From assembly GCA_013423325.1 (NCBI GenBank), contig BLJB01000132.1, positions 128,315-192,314 on the forward strand: a stretch of DNA of 64,000 nt. The letters are read 5' to 3'. This document shows positions 34,039 to 47,127 of this stretch, piece after piece; within the stretch, counting starts at the first letter, position 1; each line of letters starts with the position of its first letter. The position numbers and the translations under genes are program-made. The notes under the pieces are model-generated. The model was not told the DNA's origin and made no database searches. It was given only the letters and a program-made list of their open reading frames with translations. Source of the stretch: Usnea hakonensis. Taxonomy: Eukaryota > Ascomycota > Lecanoromycetes > Lecanorales > Parmeliaceae.

Positions 34039-37010
34039 CATGGCGGCAAGCGCAGCGTTGGACATGCACCGGGGGCCAAGTTCATGCACTTTTCGGGGGG
34101 AGGAATTACTGTCATTTGCTTTGCTGTGATTTGGGCTTGGGTCATACAAGCTCTCTGCAAAGGATCATCTTCCGACAGAACTGTCAACCCTTTTAGACGA
34201 CCTTCATCTCTCGTCTGCCCTTCCCGCCAAAGATCGCAATACATCCTCCATGGTCAAAAACACTCTGCGACTAGTCTTAAGTGGCATCACACTTTCCGCG
34301 TTGAGATCCGGGGAGAGTCCGCACTTTTTCGCTCGATAGCCGGATGCTGGCCCACGATAATGGTGTGACGAGATTCACTGCACTAGACTACGAATGACAG
34401 AAAGCATAGGGGTGGAATCAGAAGCCTTTGATACATCATACCACTACTAGCTCTTTCAACTACGGCACAATTGTCAGTCTAGAGCCTCAGATTTCTTCTC
34501 AAAGTTGGGCCCTCAATGTAACACAAAACATTCCACCTCTCTCGTGGCCGATATCATTTTCCCTGACCCATCGTTCTCAATGCCTAGAGCTACCAGAACC
34601 CCATGCATGTTCCCCCCTCAATTCTTCCATCTTACCAACTATAGAGCAAAGCACATTTCTACACTTTGTCAAATCCTGTCCCTCTGCCTTTACTCGCAAT
34701 CCCCCCTGCCCATTTCTGCTATACGTTTTCAAAGAAAAACTAAAAGAATCCTACGCTCAAGTACACAACGTAACTTACAGTACTGTATGTAATAACCAGG
34801 ATCAGTATTCATCAAACAGGGTTGAGATCTTGAGCTGAATGATATCAGGAGCGTGGAATGAGCAAAACACCATTTCTTCCCTGGGAAACGATCGTGCCTA
34901 CGGGATAATCATGCCACAAGCTTGCACTTCTGGCTCTGACTGAATTGGGCAAAGTCTCCGACGGAAGCTCAGTCCCTATCCATCACCAACATCATTTTCT
35001 ATAATCCCAATACAACCGCATACCTCATATGTCCATCCAGAATTCGAAACAATCTAGACGTAACATAATGACAGCCGAAGGAGGAATATCAGCCCACCAA
35101 CAACCATGACGGCAGAGCCCACGGGAGAACATCATAGCATACATCCACACCGTCATATCCATCTATCGCGCCGCAGCTAGCGAAGAGGAAATGTGTAGAA
35201 TAGTACAACACACATCTACGAACAAGCGACTGGCGAGATGGATCGAGATGTAATGAGGAGAGAAGAATTGGTTATTGTATTCCAAAGGACTATGCACATG
35301 CGAAACGACATTGAGATTATGTGGACGTGCTGGGTCGCTGCCAAATTTCGATGTCGATAAAAAAAATGGCAATAAGATCGGAGACCGGCTACTTGATTCG
35401 GGGTACAGTACAGTACTGTGAGGAAACGGGATTCGTCCAACTCCATCATCGAAGCTCCGCATTCTTGAGACCTGCAAACAGCACGAAAGTGCTCCATGGT
35501 TCTATACCAGAACCACAAGAACCGCACAAAGAAGCTGTACCAAATGACCTTACTCGAAAAGATCCCCAGAAGCTCAAGTTGCAGCTCCCAAATCCTTTCG
35601 AGAAGGAAGATGTGGATATGCTGATGGCGTGATACTTATAGTACACGGCGCATGAAGACATGGCTACGGTCATGGCTCGTTTATACGCACAGTCGTTTCC
35701 GCTATGAATTTCGGTACGAAAGACGTAATGAGATAGTACGCTTTTACGTGAGTTTCCAAGACTCCACAGCACGCTTCCTCCGCAGAGCAAGGGCTGTATT
35801 GGCTATCGCTACCTATTCAGTCCTGAGATCTAGGTTTCTCATCATACTCAGAGGATGAAAGAGAGGTCAACAATCGATTTATACTTATAACCGCTACGCC
35901 AACGGCGTCGATACCAAGTATTTCAACTCCAGTAACATCTGCCCTGAATCAGAATCAGAATCAGAATCTCACGCAATTCAATCCTACAAGAACACAAAGC
36001 CCATCCCTCCCCATCCCTCAGCCTCCCACAACAAAATGGTCAAGGTAGCTAATGCGGTCGAGTGTACAAGCGGCGCGCAGCCCAAAAGCCATAGAAGCAA
36101 GAAACAAAAAACCACGAGCTCCCAAAACCAAGGATCACCACAAGAAAACCCACAACCATCCCTCCAGCAAAAAGCCAAACCGGAAGCCAAGATAAAAACA
36201 AAAGCACGAACCGGAGGTTCGGGAAAGGAGACATGATGAGCAGCCGGCAGGAAACCAAGACACTCTGAAACGAGCCAAGGCAAGGAACCGAGATGCGAGG
36301 GAGGAACACTCCCCGGAGCTTGACGTACGTATTCCATCAAGCTTGTTATCTGAGGAGGGTAGGTAGGACGACATGAAAATCCAATAAATATCCAACGGAA
36401 ATTCAATTCAACCACTCGAACCAGGTCTCCGTTCACGCAATACATAGCGTGTATGAGTGACCCTATCTCCTCTCAACGATATCATATACTTATCCATCGC
36501 AGCTGCACGAAGAGCATTTCCGTAGCACATGCGTACAACATAACACCCCCGAAAAAAGAAAAAAGAAAAAGGCTCTACAGTGCACCGCTAATTAGCGCCC
36601 CAATTACCACCCCCTCTTCCTACGGAGTAAGCAGCCCTTAGGGCTACCTATCTTGAAGCCAGCAGCTTACCTTGATCCTACCGCCAGCCTCGAACGACTA
36701 ATAATAAACCCCTTTTCTTATTTTGGGGGAGGAATATTCTATGGTAGGTATATGTTTGATATCATCTTACACGGTAGAAAAATAGATAATGAGGAATGGA
36801 GCCAAACTCGTTACGTTGCGACAGCATTTCCATATTCGTGCTCAGCGCGAATGAAAATAATCGAACGGATGATGATTGGTCGCGCAAAGAATATCTTTGT
36901 CTCATCCCGTAGGACCCGGGGATTTGGATGCTTACGGTAAATTCATTACCTAAAAATAGCAATGCTCGCCACACCTCCCAACCCATCATCCTACCGAATC
37001 CCTCCCCCCC
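34039..37010. other. Gene-poor stretch
   Basis: Frames below 155 codons without recognisable domains. A Lys/Gln-rich 66-codon frame at 36036-36236 (starting MVKVANAVE) has a plausible leader but no other support. A short (CAGAAT)4 run lies at about 35948-35972. I see no RNA gene. Confidence 0.4.
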
Positions 37011-38081
37011 TCAACTAATGCTAACCACACCACCACTCACCGTGATTCCCGCCGTCCACATTTGCCTTACCGAGGCATCGTCCGCGACAGAATCACTATG
37101 AAACACCATCTGCGTGCCGTCCGGTCCCGCCGTCGCACCGCCAGGACTATTCAACGCCCCACCATCCCCCCCGCTCACCAACAACGGACTCGCCGCCTTG
37201 GTATACGGCCCCCCGACCGCGCCAGCAGTCGCGTAGCTGGTATCGTAATCCGGACCGTTGAAGCAGTTGCTGCTGAAGAAAAGGTAATACGTGCCGTCGA
37301 CGAGGATCAGATCCGGAGCTTCGACGAGGGGCCCGTCGGCGGCGTCGCGGTCCAGGATCTGGGTGGGGGCGCCCGAGGGAGTCACGCCGTCGGCTGCGAC
37401 GGCTTGCAGCATGATGGGCGTCGGGTGGGATTCGTCGCCGTTGCCGCAAATGCCCCCGCCGCCGAGGCTGTTGCCGTCGACTTTGTAGACGACGTAGAGG
37501 GCGCCGTCGGAGTCTGCAAAGCCGGCCGCGTCGATTGCACCGCCTTGGCTGGGGTGGGGGCGTCAGTGGGGATTGTGAAAAAGAGCTAATTTTGGGCTTA
37601 CGCTAAAGGACATGCAAAAGGGGTGTCGCTGGCTGTGTAGGGACCGTCGACCGTGGACGATGTAGCGGTCCCGACGCAATGCATGCTGGTGTTGGTGGAG
37701 GAAACGGCGGCAAAATACAGGACGAAAGAGCCGTCAGCCTGTTGTGGTAAGTCTCCTGCTTATCACGGAGCTTATGGTGGAACCCACGACTTGGATGACA
37801 TCAGGTGCCCACACAGTGCCTGTGCTCCAGGACGGTATGTTGGGGAGAGCGTCACCACCAGTCACAGTCCAGGTATTGAAATCTGGCGACGTTGCCATTT
37901 GGACGTTTTGTTTTCCGTTTGAGGTTGCAAAGGCATAGTACGTGCCACCGACGTTGATGAAAGCAGGGTCGGGAAAGTCGGATGTGATGACAGGACCATT
38001 TGAGAAGGCTCGTTTCGTCACGGGTGCTTGGGATGAGAAGGAGGTGAAGGAGAGTAAGAGGAAGAGTGCTTGGGAGAACAT
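37011..38081 (-). CDS. Secreted glycoside hydrolase, family 43 type
   Basis: Three exons (38081-37788, 37738-37602, 37548-37011) with 49- and 53-bp introns give 322 residues. A signal peptide (MFSQALFLLLSFTSFSSQ) precedes a five-bladed beta-propeller sequence. The catalytic triad of clan GH-F is visible: base Asp in SDFPDPAFINVGGTYYAF, pKa-modulating Asp in WAPDVIQV, and acid Glu in GPLVEAPDLILVDGTYYLFFS. Repeated G-YY-F strands mark the blades. Likely extracellular arabinan/xylan side-chain hydrolysis (arabinanase, beta-xylosidase or arabinofuranosidase); specificity cannot be read from sequence. No cellulose-binding module is present. It stands alone, not in a CAZyme cluster. Confidence 0.92.
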
Positions 38082-39434
38082 GATGAGATTGTGTAAAGCT
38101 TTGTGTGTGGAGGGTGTTGGATGGATATGGGTTTCTGGAATCTGTGGCTTCTGAAAGGTGTTCTTTATACTGTGCCCCAGGAGGGCTGTTCACTGCCTAA
38201 TCCTCCAATGATACTACACACCACTTACAATGCGGAGATTCGCTAAAGGCTACCCAATTGTTTCAGTCCAGAGGTTGCACATACCGCCAATTCATCGTCA
38301 TCCATTCCAGTCCTGCACGTTTTTTCAATGCGCGCAAAATTTTTCAGCGTGGGACTGACAGATACCGGCAGGGGATTATGGTCATCCCGTCTTGGAGCTG
38401 ACAATAATGAGAATGCGGAGAAGATTTTAGCCAGAGTAGAGCTTGCAGCTTACAGGGAAGAAATATCCAGCGCGTAGTCATCCTGTCCTCTAGCGGGTAG
38501 TGAGAATGCGGAGAAAGGTTAGAAGAGGTAGTAGATTGAGAACAGAATCAATAGACTGCGTTCTTAGCTGATGGGAAACGAAGAGTCAACGTGTCTTGCT
38601 AGTGATTCAATGCTTGTGATGATGAAGAAATGCATGAAGTAAGACAAGGTGTTGTGAGGGGTATGTCCGAATCAGGCAGCCAGATATGAGTATGTTGTAC
38701 TGTAACTCCGCTTCGAGACCGAGCTTCCACGTCGAATTTTTGATTTTTTTTTTTTTTCGTCAGCCGATCTTAATCTTACCTTCTTTATGCTGGGCACCAT
38801 TTCCGGCTGACGCCAACAGTCACAAGGGCGCACAAAAGGCAATCGCACTCATTCTCGATTTAGGAGGAGAGTGGAGACAAGAGCTCATCAAGTAACTTGG
38901 TATCGGCTCCCTGGACCGAGAAAGTGGCCAATAAGGCTCCCTGTCGTCCCCTCCTCATCTTTGAACTATACCACCCAGGCCGATCCAACCGACTGTTCTA
39001 TGCAACAGATCAAGCCCTTTCGACACACGACTCGGTATGGGCACAGATGGTCTGAATGATTGGTCTGAAATCAATTCCAACTGTACGAACTTGTTCGGGA
39101 CCATCTGGGTTTAAGTCTTAGGGTTCCTCGCCCTCATTATCGTCCATGGATTCAAGGGGTGTGTGTGAACAGTCGCAAATGAACGCCCTTCCCCTATACT
39201 ACCCTTCATATTCGATCTAGAAGTGAACATTCCCCCAACCAGCCTGTGCTGCTTTGGTGGAGCTTTTAAAGCGTCTACAGTGTGGAAAATGACTCATCAA
39301 TATGACACTGAAATGTTCTCCTATGCCATCACTGACTGCGTGCTTTTTTCTCAGAAACCCGATCCTAGCCAAGGCAGCTCAACATGCGTAGCTTCTCCGT
39401 GCCAGCAATTGCGCTCGGTATGTCCCACTTAATC
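38082..39434. other. Intergenic with a long T run
   Basis: No gene supported. A T run of about 17 lies near 38741-38758. It includes the promoter of the GH43 gene on the minus strand. Confidence 0.4.
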
Positions 39435-39971
39435 TCAGCGTCCTCCGATAACTCCATCTACAACCTCATCTTCCATGGGCCCTTCGCTTGCTCCTTTCTC
39501 TTGATCGCTACCTTTTTGTCTCACGTGCTTGTCGTATCGTTGATGACCTTTGCTGAGGTCTTGGTTGACGTCGTGGTGAAGACGCTTCGAGCCAATTTCT
39601 GAAGGCAAGGCGTCACCCGTGCCCGTAATAGTCTCCGGGATGGGGGCGGTATCTCGTGTGGTCTGCAGTGAAACAGAAAGATGGAAGGAGTTAGCCAAAT
39701 GTTCATCGCAGGGTTGTGGTCATATGCTTGTTGTTTGGAGACGTATTGAGCGGAGAGGAAGAAGTTGGTCACGGACCCTGCTCATATCCTGAGCGTTATC
39801 TGCTGCACCAGCCAGATCACTAGCACCAAGATCGTTGGGGTCAGTGATTTGATCTGGGCGAGGCACAGAGGGTATGGTTCTCTGGGTTCCTGCGTCGTCT
39901 GGGACGTTGGTGCCTTCGACGGCCATATCTGTGAGAGAGCCACCCTGCGGATTAGGATCTTGTGAAGCCAT
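39435..39971 (-). CDS. Small hydrophilic protein, unknown function
   Basis: Two exons (39971-39777, 39662-39435) joined in phase 0 over a 114-bp intron with a CTGCAG acceptor give 140 residues. The N-terminus MASQDPNPQGGSLTDMAVEG is acidic and disordered. The second exon contains HHDVNQDLSKGHQRYDKHVRQKGSD, a charged helix, then an acidic end (GPMEDEVVDGVIGGR). No signal peptide or membrane span. The donor (GTCCGT) is weak. I do not recognise a family; stress-related small hydrophilic proteins of fungi have similar composition, but that is only a resemblance. Confidence 0.5.
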
Positions 39972-41066
39972 TTTCGGGTCGTTGGATTAGGCAGACTGTC
40001 AATTTTCAGAGATGGTAGGGTGTTATAGCGGTGATTAGAGACAGCTGCATTGGTGTGTACCTGAGGTACTCGTACCGTAGTTATCAACTTCCACCGTTAT
40101 GGGAAATGCCGTCATCGGTAGATCAAAAGATTTTTAAGCCCTAAGTGTAGGATAAGGGGAATTGACTTTCTGATATTCCACCACTAAGGTACCTTATATG
40201 TTGTACAGTAAGGTACCTAGGATAGAGTATGAGAACTACTCCGTACTGTGCCTTGATCTTATCTGTACCCTAGGAACTCACCTGGAAGATACTTTATGGC
40301 CTAGAATCTACTCGTAGAGTCTAGGGAGGTTGAGGCTCCCTCAAAGAGTAAAATTGCAAGCCATCCCTGAGCAATCTGATTTTGTGGTCGTTCCGAAAGA
40401 ACACTGACATACAATACTCAAATTACTGCGACTCCTCGATAAACAAAAGGATGCTGAATTGTAATCAAAGGGCGACAATTAAAGATGCTAAATTGGCCTG
40501 GGATCTTGCTTGTCAACTCCAAGTAATTCCAACTTCCAACAGCAAAAGCCTACAAACTATTCGTATTCCTTTTACTCTTTTACTGAAATATTGTTATTTA
40601 CGACTTACGACTTACGAAAGTAGGCATAATTATAAGCCACATACGGGAGCCTAATACTTTACTGTATTACTTATCTTCTTCTTGGCTGTTCCTCAGCACC
40701 GCAAGAGGGCCGGGAAGAACATAGAGTACCTAGGTAGGGACCTGATCAAACGAATACGTGTCAATTGCTACTGCTCTACTCTTATCAGACTGCCATCCGT
40801 GTCTTCTTCAATTGACTTTGCTAGGGCACGTTTCACACTCGCAACAAGCTACGACTACGAGTACTCGAACCGAACATTTATTAATTCATTCACCTGCGTC
40901 TTAACCCTGTCACAGTATACGGCACGGCAGGGTCACGAATACGATGTTGACTAGGCCGACTTTACCCGATTTGTACTCATAGTTTGGTCTCTTTATTGGT
41001 TGCCTGGAATTTTATATCATTGCATAACATGCCCCCATCTTCATCAGATGTTCCATATCTGCCGTC
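39972..41066. other. Intergenic with KpnI-type palindromes
   Basis: No gene supported. Contains TAAGGTACCTTA at about 40185-40196 and TAAGGTACCTA at about 40209-40219 (see findings). It includes the promoter of the Zn2Cys6 gene. Confidence 0.4.
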
Positions 41067-43457
41067 ATGGCGGACCACCTACAGCGCCCAGCGCCTGACA
41101 CGACTTTGCCTCCCGCCTCCGGTCAGCGGAACCCCCCGCAGCAGCCCTTGAGCTGCACCCATTGTCGGCAGCGAAAAATCAAATGCGACAAGAAGTATCC
41201 ATGCTCGCAATGTTCTCGCTCCAATCTCAGCTGCGTCTTCCCCGAGCGTGCCAGACACCCAAAGAAGAAGACCGCGACCTCCAAAGCGACCAATGACGAG
41301 CTCATGCGCAGGCTGGGCAGGATGGAAGAATTGATCGAGAAGATGAAAGTCGAGGGAAAGGATGTCAATCGGAAGAAGTCTGTGGAAGATGGATCCATGA
41401 GCCCAGATACCAGCTCTCCCAGGCATACATCGGAAGTTCAATCACCTGGCAGTATCAGTGGTCCAGATCAAGCTTTGGATGGGATGAACAGATATATAGG
41501 CACTCATTTCTGGAGGTCATTGACCAGTGAGGTCGGTCCAATTGGCGTAACCATGTGTCGTGGACCGTGCAGCTTCGCTGACTGGTGGACGCATTACAGG
41601 TTCAAGGCCTTAAGGAGATAATGGACGATGACTCCGACGAAGGAGAAGAAGACTCTCAACATTCCGGCCAATCACCAGCTGAGACAAGTGTCTCTCAATC
41701 AACCCTATTTTTCGGATCTAGCCCTCTTGACAAAAAAGAGCTGCGTCTGCTACACCCTCCTCCCGCTCAGCTAAATGCTTTGTTCTATTTCTTCCATAAG
41801 AACGTGGATCCAATGGTCAAAGTGTTACACATTCCAAGCTTGCAGAAACTCGTGATGAGTTGTTCCGCCAAAGTTGAATCCATACCATCGGGAAACTATG
41901 TTGAAGCATTGCTATTTGCCATGTACTATGCCGCAATCACTTCTCTGAGCCAGGAAGAGTGTTTGCAGAACTTCCATAATGAAAGGAGTGCCTTGCTGGC
42001 TCGATTTAGGTCTGGAACGGAGTCGGCACTATCGAATGCCGACCTATTATGTACCAAGGAGATAGGTACATTACAAGCTTTGGTCATATTCCTTGTAAGG
42101 TTATCCAGCTGTCCCCATAAGTTTGTTTTAAGTGGATCTAATAGAAAAGCCCGAATGCAATTCTCACCAGCTTGAATGTATGAGCTATGCTGACAACCAC
42201 TCACAGACCGCCGTTCGATCAAATGACGATACGATGTTTTCTTGGACTCTCTTGGGCGTCGCTGTCCGACTGGCCCAATCTCTAACACTTCATCGTGAAA
42301 GCACGTGGTCCAATATATCTCCTTTTACTAGAGAGATACGCCGTCGATTATGGTGGACGTTGATAGACCTAGATGTTCTTGGGGTAGAAGACCGGGGTTC
42401 TGATCCGTTCATACATGAATCATTTTTCAATACCAGGAGACCTCTCCATATCAACGACGACGACATGATTCCCGATAGCATGGAACCGATAGTAGAAAGA
42501 AAGGAGTTCACGGAGATGTCCAAGAGTCAGGTATCCCATATTGTTTGGGACTCAGCCGTTCGCCTTTGCTTCATGGCATCAGGAACAGGAGATCCAGAGA
42601 ACCTTTCCCCTATGTCCACCATTGAGAGGAACTTAAAGGTGGTACAAGAGCTCGAGACGAAACTTGAGCAAGAGGTGCTAATCCATTGTGACCCAGCTAA
42701 TCCTCTAGCTTGGGTTACATCGGTGGTAATTCGATTGATCGGCTCACGGTTACGCATTGCCGTCTATCACCCTCACTTTCTTGACATGCGCGGCATGATC
42801 CAGCAATACGTTTCAAGGGAGCTCGTTCTAAAATCCGCCGTCGAGAATCTTGAGTACGGCCATCTTCTCAGTACGGAGCCAGCTGCTGCTCAATGGAGGT
42901 GGTATTTTAACACTCGAGTGCAGTGGCATTCTCTAGCAGCTACCTTGGCAGAGCTTTGTGTTCAAGACAAAGGCCCACTAGTTGAGAGAGCTTGGAGAAT
43001 CGTTGACGTGGTGTTCGAAGACTGGGCCGAGCACATTGCCGACTCCAGAAGGGGGATGCTTTGGCGCCCTATCAAAAAGCTTATGAGCAAAGCACAATCT
43101 AAGAGAGCCGAATACAGCATGAAGAGCATGTCCATAACATCGCAGCAGCCTCTGCCGCAGTTTTCGGTCCCCGTCTACGACCAATTTCATGATCGCAGCT
43201 CTAGCACTTCATCAATGTCGTTGCCGCAAGATTTGACGTCAGGGCCAGCCATGAACAGTATCTCAAACCAGACGTTGAATTTGGACCAAAAGTTTTCACC
43301 CACTGCGTTAGACGCTTTGAACGTGAACGAGGCCCCGAATACCATCAATTGGGCAGAATGGGACGAGTTCATGCAAGACTTTGAGATGGCGGAACAACCG
43401 CCCGCAGCTGGCAATGCCATACAGCAAGATGCGAGTTATCTTGGTGCGTGGTGGTGA
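41067..43457 (+). CDS. Zn2Cys6 fungal transcription factor
   Basis: Three exons (41067-41531, 41600-42094, 42207-43457) with phase-0 introns of 68 and 112 bp give 736 residues. The binuclear zinc cluster has six Cys at 30, 33, 40, 46, 49 and 56 (CTHCRQRKIKCDKKYPCSQC...C), followed by a basic linker and a short coiled-coil dimerisation helix (NDELMRRLGRMEELIEKMK). The Fungal_trans middle homology region spans about 195-480 (FFHKNVDPMVKVLHIPSLQ, WTLLGVAVRLAQSLTLHRE, REIRRRLWWTLIDLDV). The C-terminus is Ser/Gln-rich with an acidic aromatic end (NWAEWDEFMQDFEMAE), a likely activation domain. It is nuclear and binds CGG-type sites. The target genes cannot be inferred; no metabolic cluster adjoins it. 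Confidence 0.95.
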
Positions 43458-44428
43458 TACCTATGGATCAGGCAGGGTAGACAAAATCTCAGCTCCTATG
43501 ATAACCTTGATTCCTTGATACGCGATCTTAGCATACAAGCATTGAGATTTAATTCTTACTCCACTCAAATCCAGCAAAGTCTTCAAACGAGATGCCCTGA
43601 AATGGGCAAATGACTGCTTTGACAAGCTCAATCCTTCTCGACCGGACCAAAGATGAAACTGGGGGCCCGCATATTCCGGCTTGTGTATTTCTCATATCCT
43701 GTGAATAAGGCTTTCAGATCGACGCTTGAAAGTCTAAGCTCATCCCTCCACCTAAGTCCTAGACTTAATCTCGTCATTAGCTGTGACTTAGTTAGAGTCA
43801 AGTTGCCTCATTAATTGACCGATCATCATTTGTCAGGGACAATGGTTTCGAGAGGTCTGTCTAGAACAATAGGATTCTTTCCACAGTGCTACAAATATAG
43901 AGACCGAGGTTCGAAGGTCCATCTGCGCTGATTGTGCAGCTGTGTCCCTTACGAGAACAAGGTATATATTATACCACTTGTTCTGCCATACGGTCCTCCC
44001 TAGATTGATATCATCACCCTCGAACAGATGAAAGTTCGAGCAGCGATGTGACTTGTCGATAGGAAGGCGTGAGACTGTGGCTGGCTAGGTACATTCGTTG
44101 TCAAATACGTTGATAAATTTCGGTTCTATAAGATACACATGTAGCCATTGCAGACTCGTGTCAATAGAAGTGTATTCGTAACAGAAACAGCAGCGCTTGT
44201 CGATAGCATATTTGTCACCTGTAATCGTCCATAGCATCTTATATCACCTCGGGCTTTTTTCTTATTGTTGAAATGACTCGTGGTCCTCAACACCAATACA
44301 TACATTAATTAATGTGGTCACGCGCTTCTCCAACCAACAATTCCGACATGCTTACAAAAGCGAAACTCGTGACCATTATGACCACTGACATCGCTTGCTA
44401 GTTTTGAAATGGCTGACAAGCAATCGCA
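43458..44428. other. Intergenic, no gene recognised
   Basis: Only short frames. Near 44303 a small palindrome ATTAATTAAT. Contains the promoter of the patatin-like gene. Confidence 0.4.
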
Positions 44429-46198
44429 ATGGCTCTCTCGTCGGTACTCGGCCTTCTCACCGAGGTAGGCAGTGACTGGCAAACCGTACGTCCACTCCCT
44501 ATCTAGCAGTCCGCCCAGCTCAAATATGTTTAACAGAAAGCTTCACGCTGGTGGCACAAGAAGCCTGCGCTCAATACCCTCCTCTCGTCCCTCGCCGCCG
44601 CCTCCTCGTTCGAAGAATGGGAAGAAAACGCCTTCGCTCTTGACGAGCTTCTGCACCTCGACCTCTGGCGCCAAAATGGGTCCTCGAAATACTATGACTA
44701 CCGGCTCATGAACGAGCGACGCATTGCAATCATCAACGCACAGGAAGAGGACGACATACTCGGTCTTGTGAACCTTCTGAGGTCGGGATTGGTCAGGAAT
44801 CTCGGCAACATTACGGCGCCGAAGCTGTTCAACAGGGCATATGCCGGGACGAAGCTGTTGATTGAAGAGTACATCACGCAAGTGGCGCTGGCGGTGGAGT
44901 ATGTAACGGCGTTGCCCACAACTCAGGGTTACGAGGATGGGTGGACGAGTCAGGCGAAGTTGGATTTACTGCATGACACCCGGCAGGCCTTTGGCCGGTC
45001 GACGCTGGTGCTGCAGGGAGGGGCTATGTTTGGACTATGCCACCTGGGGGTCGTCAAAGCTCTACATCTAAGGGGACTACTGCCGAGAATCATCACGGGG
45101 ACGGCGACTGGAGCGCTGATAGCGGCACTCGTGGGCATACACACGGAAGACGAGTTGCTGGATTTCCTGAACGGCGATGGCATCGACTTGACCGCATTCG
45201 CAAGACACAATAGCGAAAGCTCCATTATGGAGGAGAAGCAAGGACTGATCCCGAGCCATCTGACCGGCAAAGTACAGACGTGTCTCCGCCGACTGACGAG
45301 ATTTGTACGAGAAGGGCACTTTTTAGACGTCAACGTACTCGAAGAGTGTGTCCGCGCCAACGTCGGCGATCTCACCTTTGAAGAGGCCTACGCTCGCACA
45401 AAACGGGTGCTGAACATCACCGTTGCAACCTCGAGCCGCGGCGGCGTACCTAACTTGTTGAATTACATCACGGCGCCCAACGTGCTCATCTGGTCCGCCG
45501 CCATCGCCTCCAACGCTACCAGCACGCATTTCTACCAGCCCCCGGGCCTCCTCTGCAAGGACGAAACAGGCGCCATCGTGCCCTGGCTCATATCGCAGCA
45601 AATCACCTTCCACAGTTGGAAATCCGCCAGCTACACGATCAACGAGCGGGACGCCCCTCTCTCCCGCATCGCCGAGCTCTTCAACGTCAACCACTTCGTC
45701 GTCAGCCAAGCGAGGCCGTACATTGCGCCGTTCCTGCGAAGCGACCTCCAGCATCCCGACAACCCGCGACAGGCGAGAAGGCACGGTCTCATCGTGCCCT
45801 TGCTGAGGTTAACAACGCTGGAAGTGCACCACCGCCTCAGCCAACTAGACTCCTTGGGCATGCTACCAACCTCGATCCGCCGGCTCCTCATCGACGAGAG
45901 CGTCCCGGGCCCCAGCCTCACCCTCGTACCAGAACTAACGCCCAGCGATTTCCTAAAACTGCTCGAGACGCCGACAAAGGAGAGTCTGGACTACTGGATC
46001 CTGCTCGGCGAACGGAGCGTCTGGCCCGCCGTGAGCGCTCTCAAGGTGCGATGCGCCGTCGAAGTGGAGCTGGACCGGTGCTACCAGCTCGTTCGGCGGC
46101 GGAAGCCCATGGACGCGAGCAGTCCCGTCGTGGGGAGGAGCGCGAGCCAGGCGTCCGAGAGACGGATCCGGAGAACTGCTAGCGTCGGGCTGGTGTGA
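44429..46198 (+). CDS. Patatin-like (Tgl3/4/5-related) protein lacking the catalytic dyad
   Basis: Two exons (44429-44485, 44537-46198) over a 51-bp intron give 572 residues. The N-terminal DUF3336-type region is present (RWWHKKPALNTLL, FEEWEENAFALDELLHLDLWR, DYRLMNERRIAII, LVNLLRSGLVRNLGN). The patatin domain begins with the oxyanion loop LQGGAMFGLCHLGVVKAL. The nucleophile elbow, normally GxSxG, reads GTATG at 207-211, with Ala at the Ser position (codon 45104-45106). The Asp of the usual DG[GS] motif is also absent: the segment before RIAELFNVNHFVVSQ reads SYTINERDAP. Typical Tgl features otherwise remain. So it is probably a non-catalytic lipid-droplet protein or uses different chemistry. 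The start was chosen because the exon joins in phase and extends the homologous region. Confidence 0.88.
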
Positions 46199-47127
46199 TG
46201 TATGTTATGTTCTATGTATGGAGAACACCACCTTATTACATAAAAACCACATTAATGATGTCCAGTCAAATGTAAGGTAATGCCCCCCTCCCCCCTCAGA
46301 AAGATTACATACTCCGAAGGCCCCTCCATCCATGCATCCACCCATCAATCCATAAATAATTCATACACACCCCTCCTCTCCCCCCACACCCCAACCAACC
46401 CACAACCCTAAACGCCCCCTTCCCCACCAAAAAGAAAAACAAAGCATCTCTCCCTCCCCATCTCCCCTCCCCCTCTCCCCTCCCCCTCCCCTCTCCCTTC
46501 ATCCCTTCCAATAAACCAAATCAAATCAAACAGTACCGTCCTCGTACCGGTCTTATCTTTCAGTGCACGGCACGGTACGGTACGGCGTACGTGTACGTGT
46601 GTTGTGTACCGCGTACGTTGTGTTGTGTCCCGTATGTAGAACGAGCAAGTGGGGTTTTTTGAGAGGAGGAGGAGGAGTGTATATATGCGGAGATCATGGG
46701 GATCATATTGTAGCATCAAGCATTGAGATTCGTTATCCCTCTCCTATTCCTCCTACCTACCTTACATAAGTACACACCTTACACGCACACACGCGCGCAC
46801 ACACACATCTCAGACCAAGGCAAAAACCGAGACCAAACCGAGCTTCTAACAGTACCAGAAGAAGAGAAATGATGGGCTCGCTAGATAGGTAGGCACGGGA
46901 CTTCTGCCGATTGTGTGAGCTTCTGGTACTGGATTGGGGGAAAGGGGGGAGGGGGTGGATGAAGGGCAGAGCTGAAAACTTGAACGTCACGAGATTTGAA
47001 GTGCCATTCTCATGACCCACAGCACGCACGCCCCGCGAAAGGCAAGAGGGGACTTGGGAGTGTGGAGGACACAAACCCCATCTTTCGCCATCGTCGGTGA
47101 TTTCCAACATTCTCCCCAAACCCCCCA
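46199..47127. other. Intergenic, low-complexity
   Basis: Pyrimidine-rich CCCTCCCC tract at about 46430-46505, a GTACG-rich tract (CGGTACGGTACGGCGTACG) at about 46570-46615, and a CA/CG dinucleotide run at about 46785-46808. No gene supported. Confidence 0.55.
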
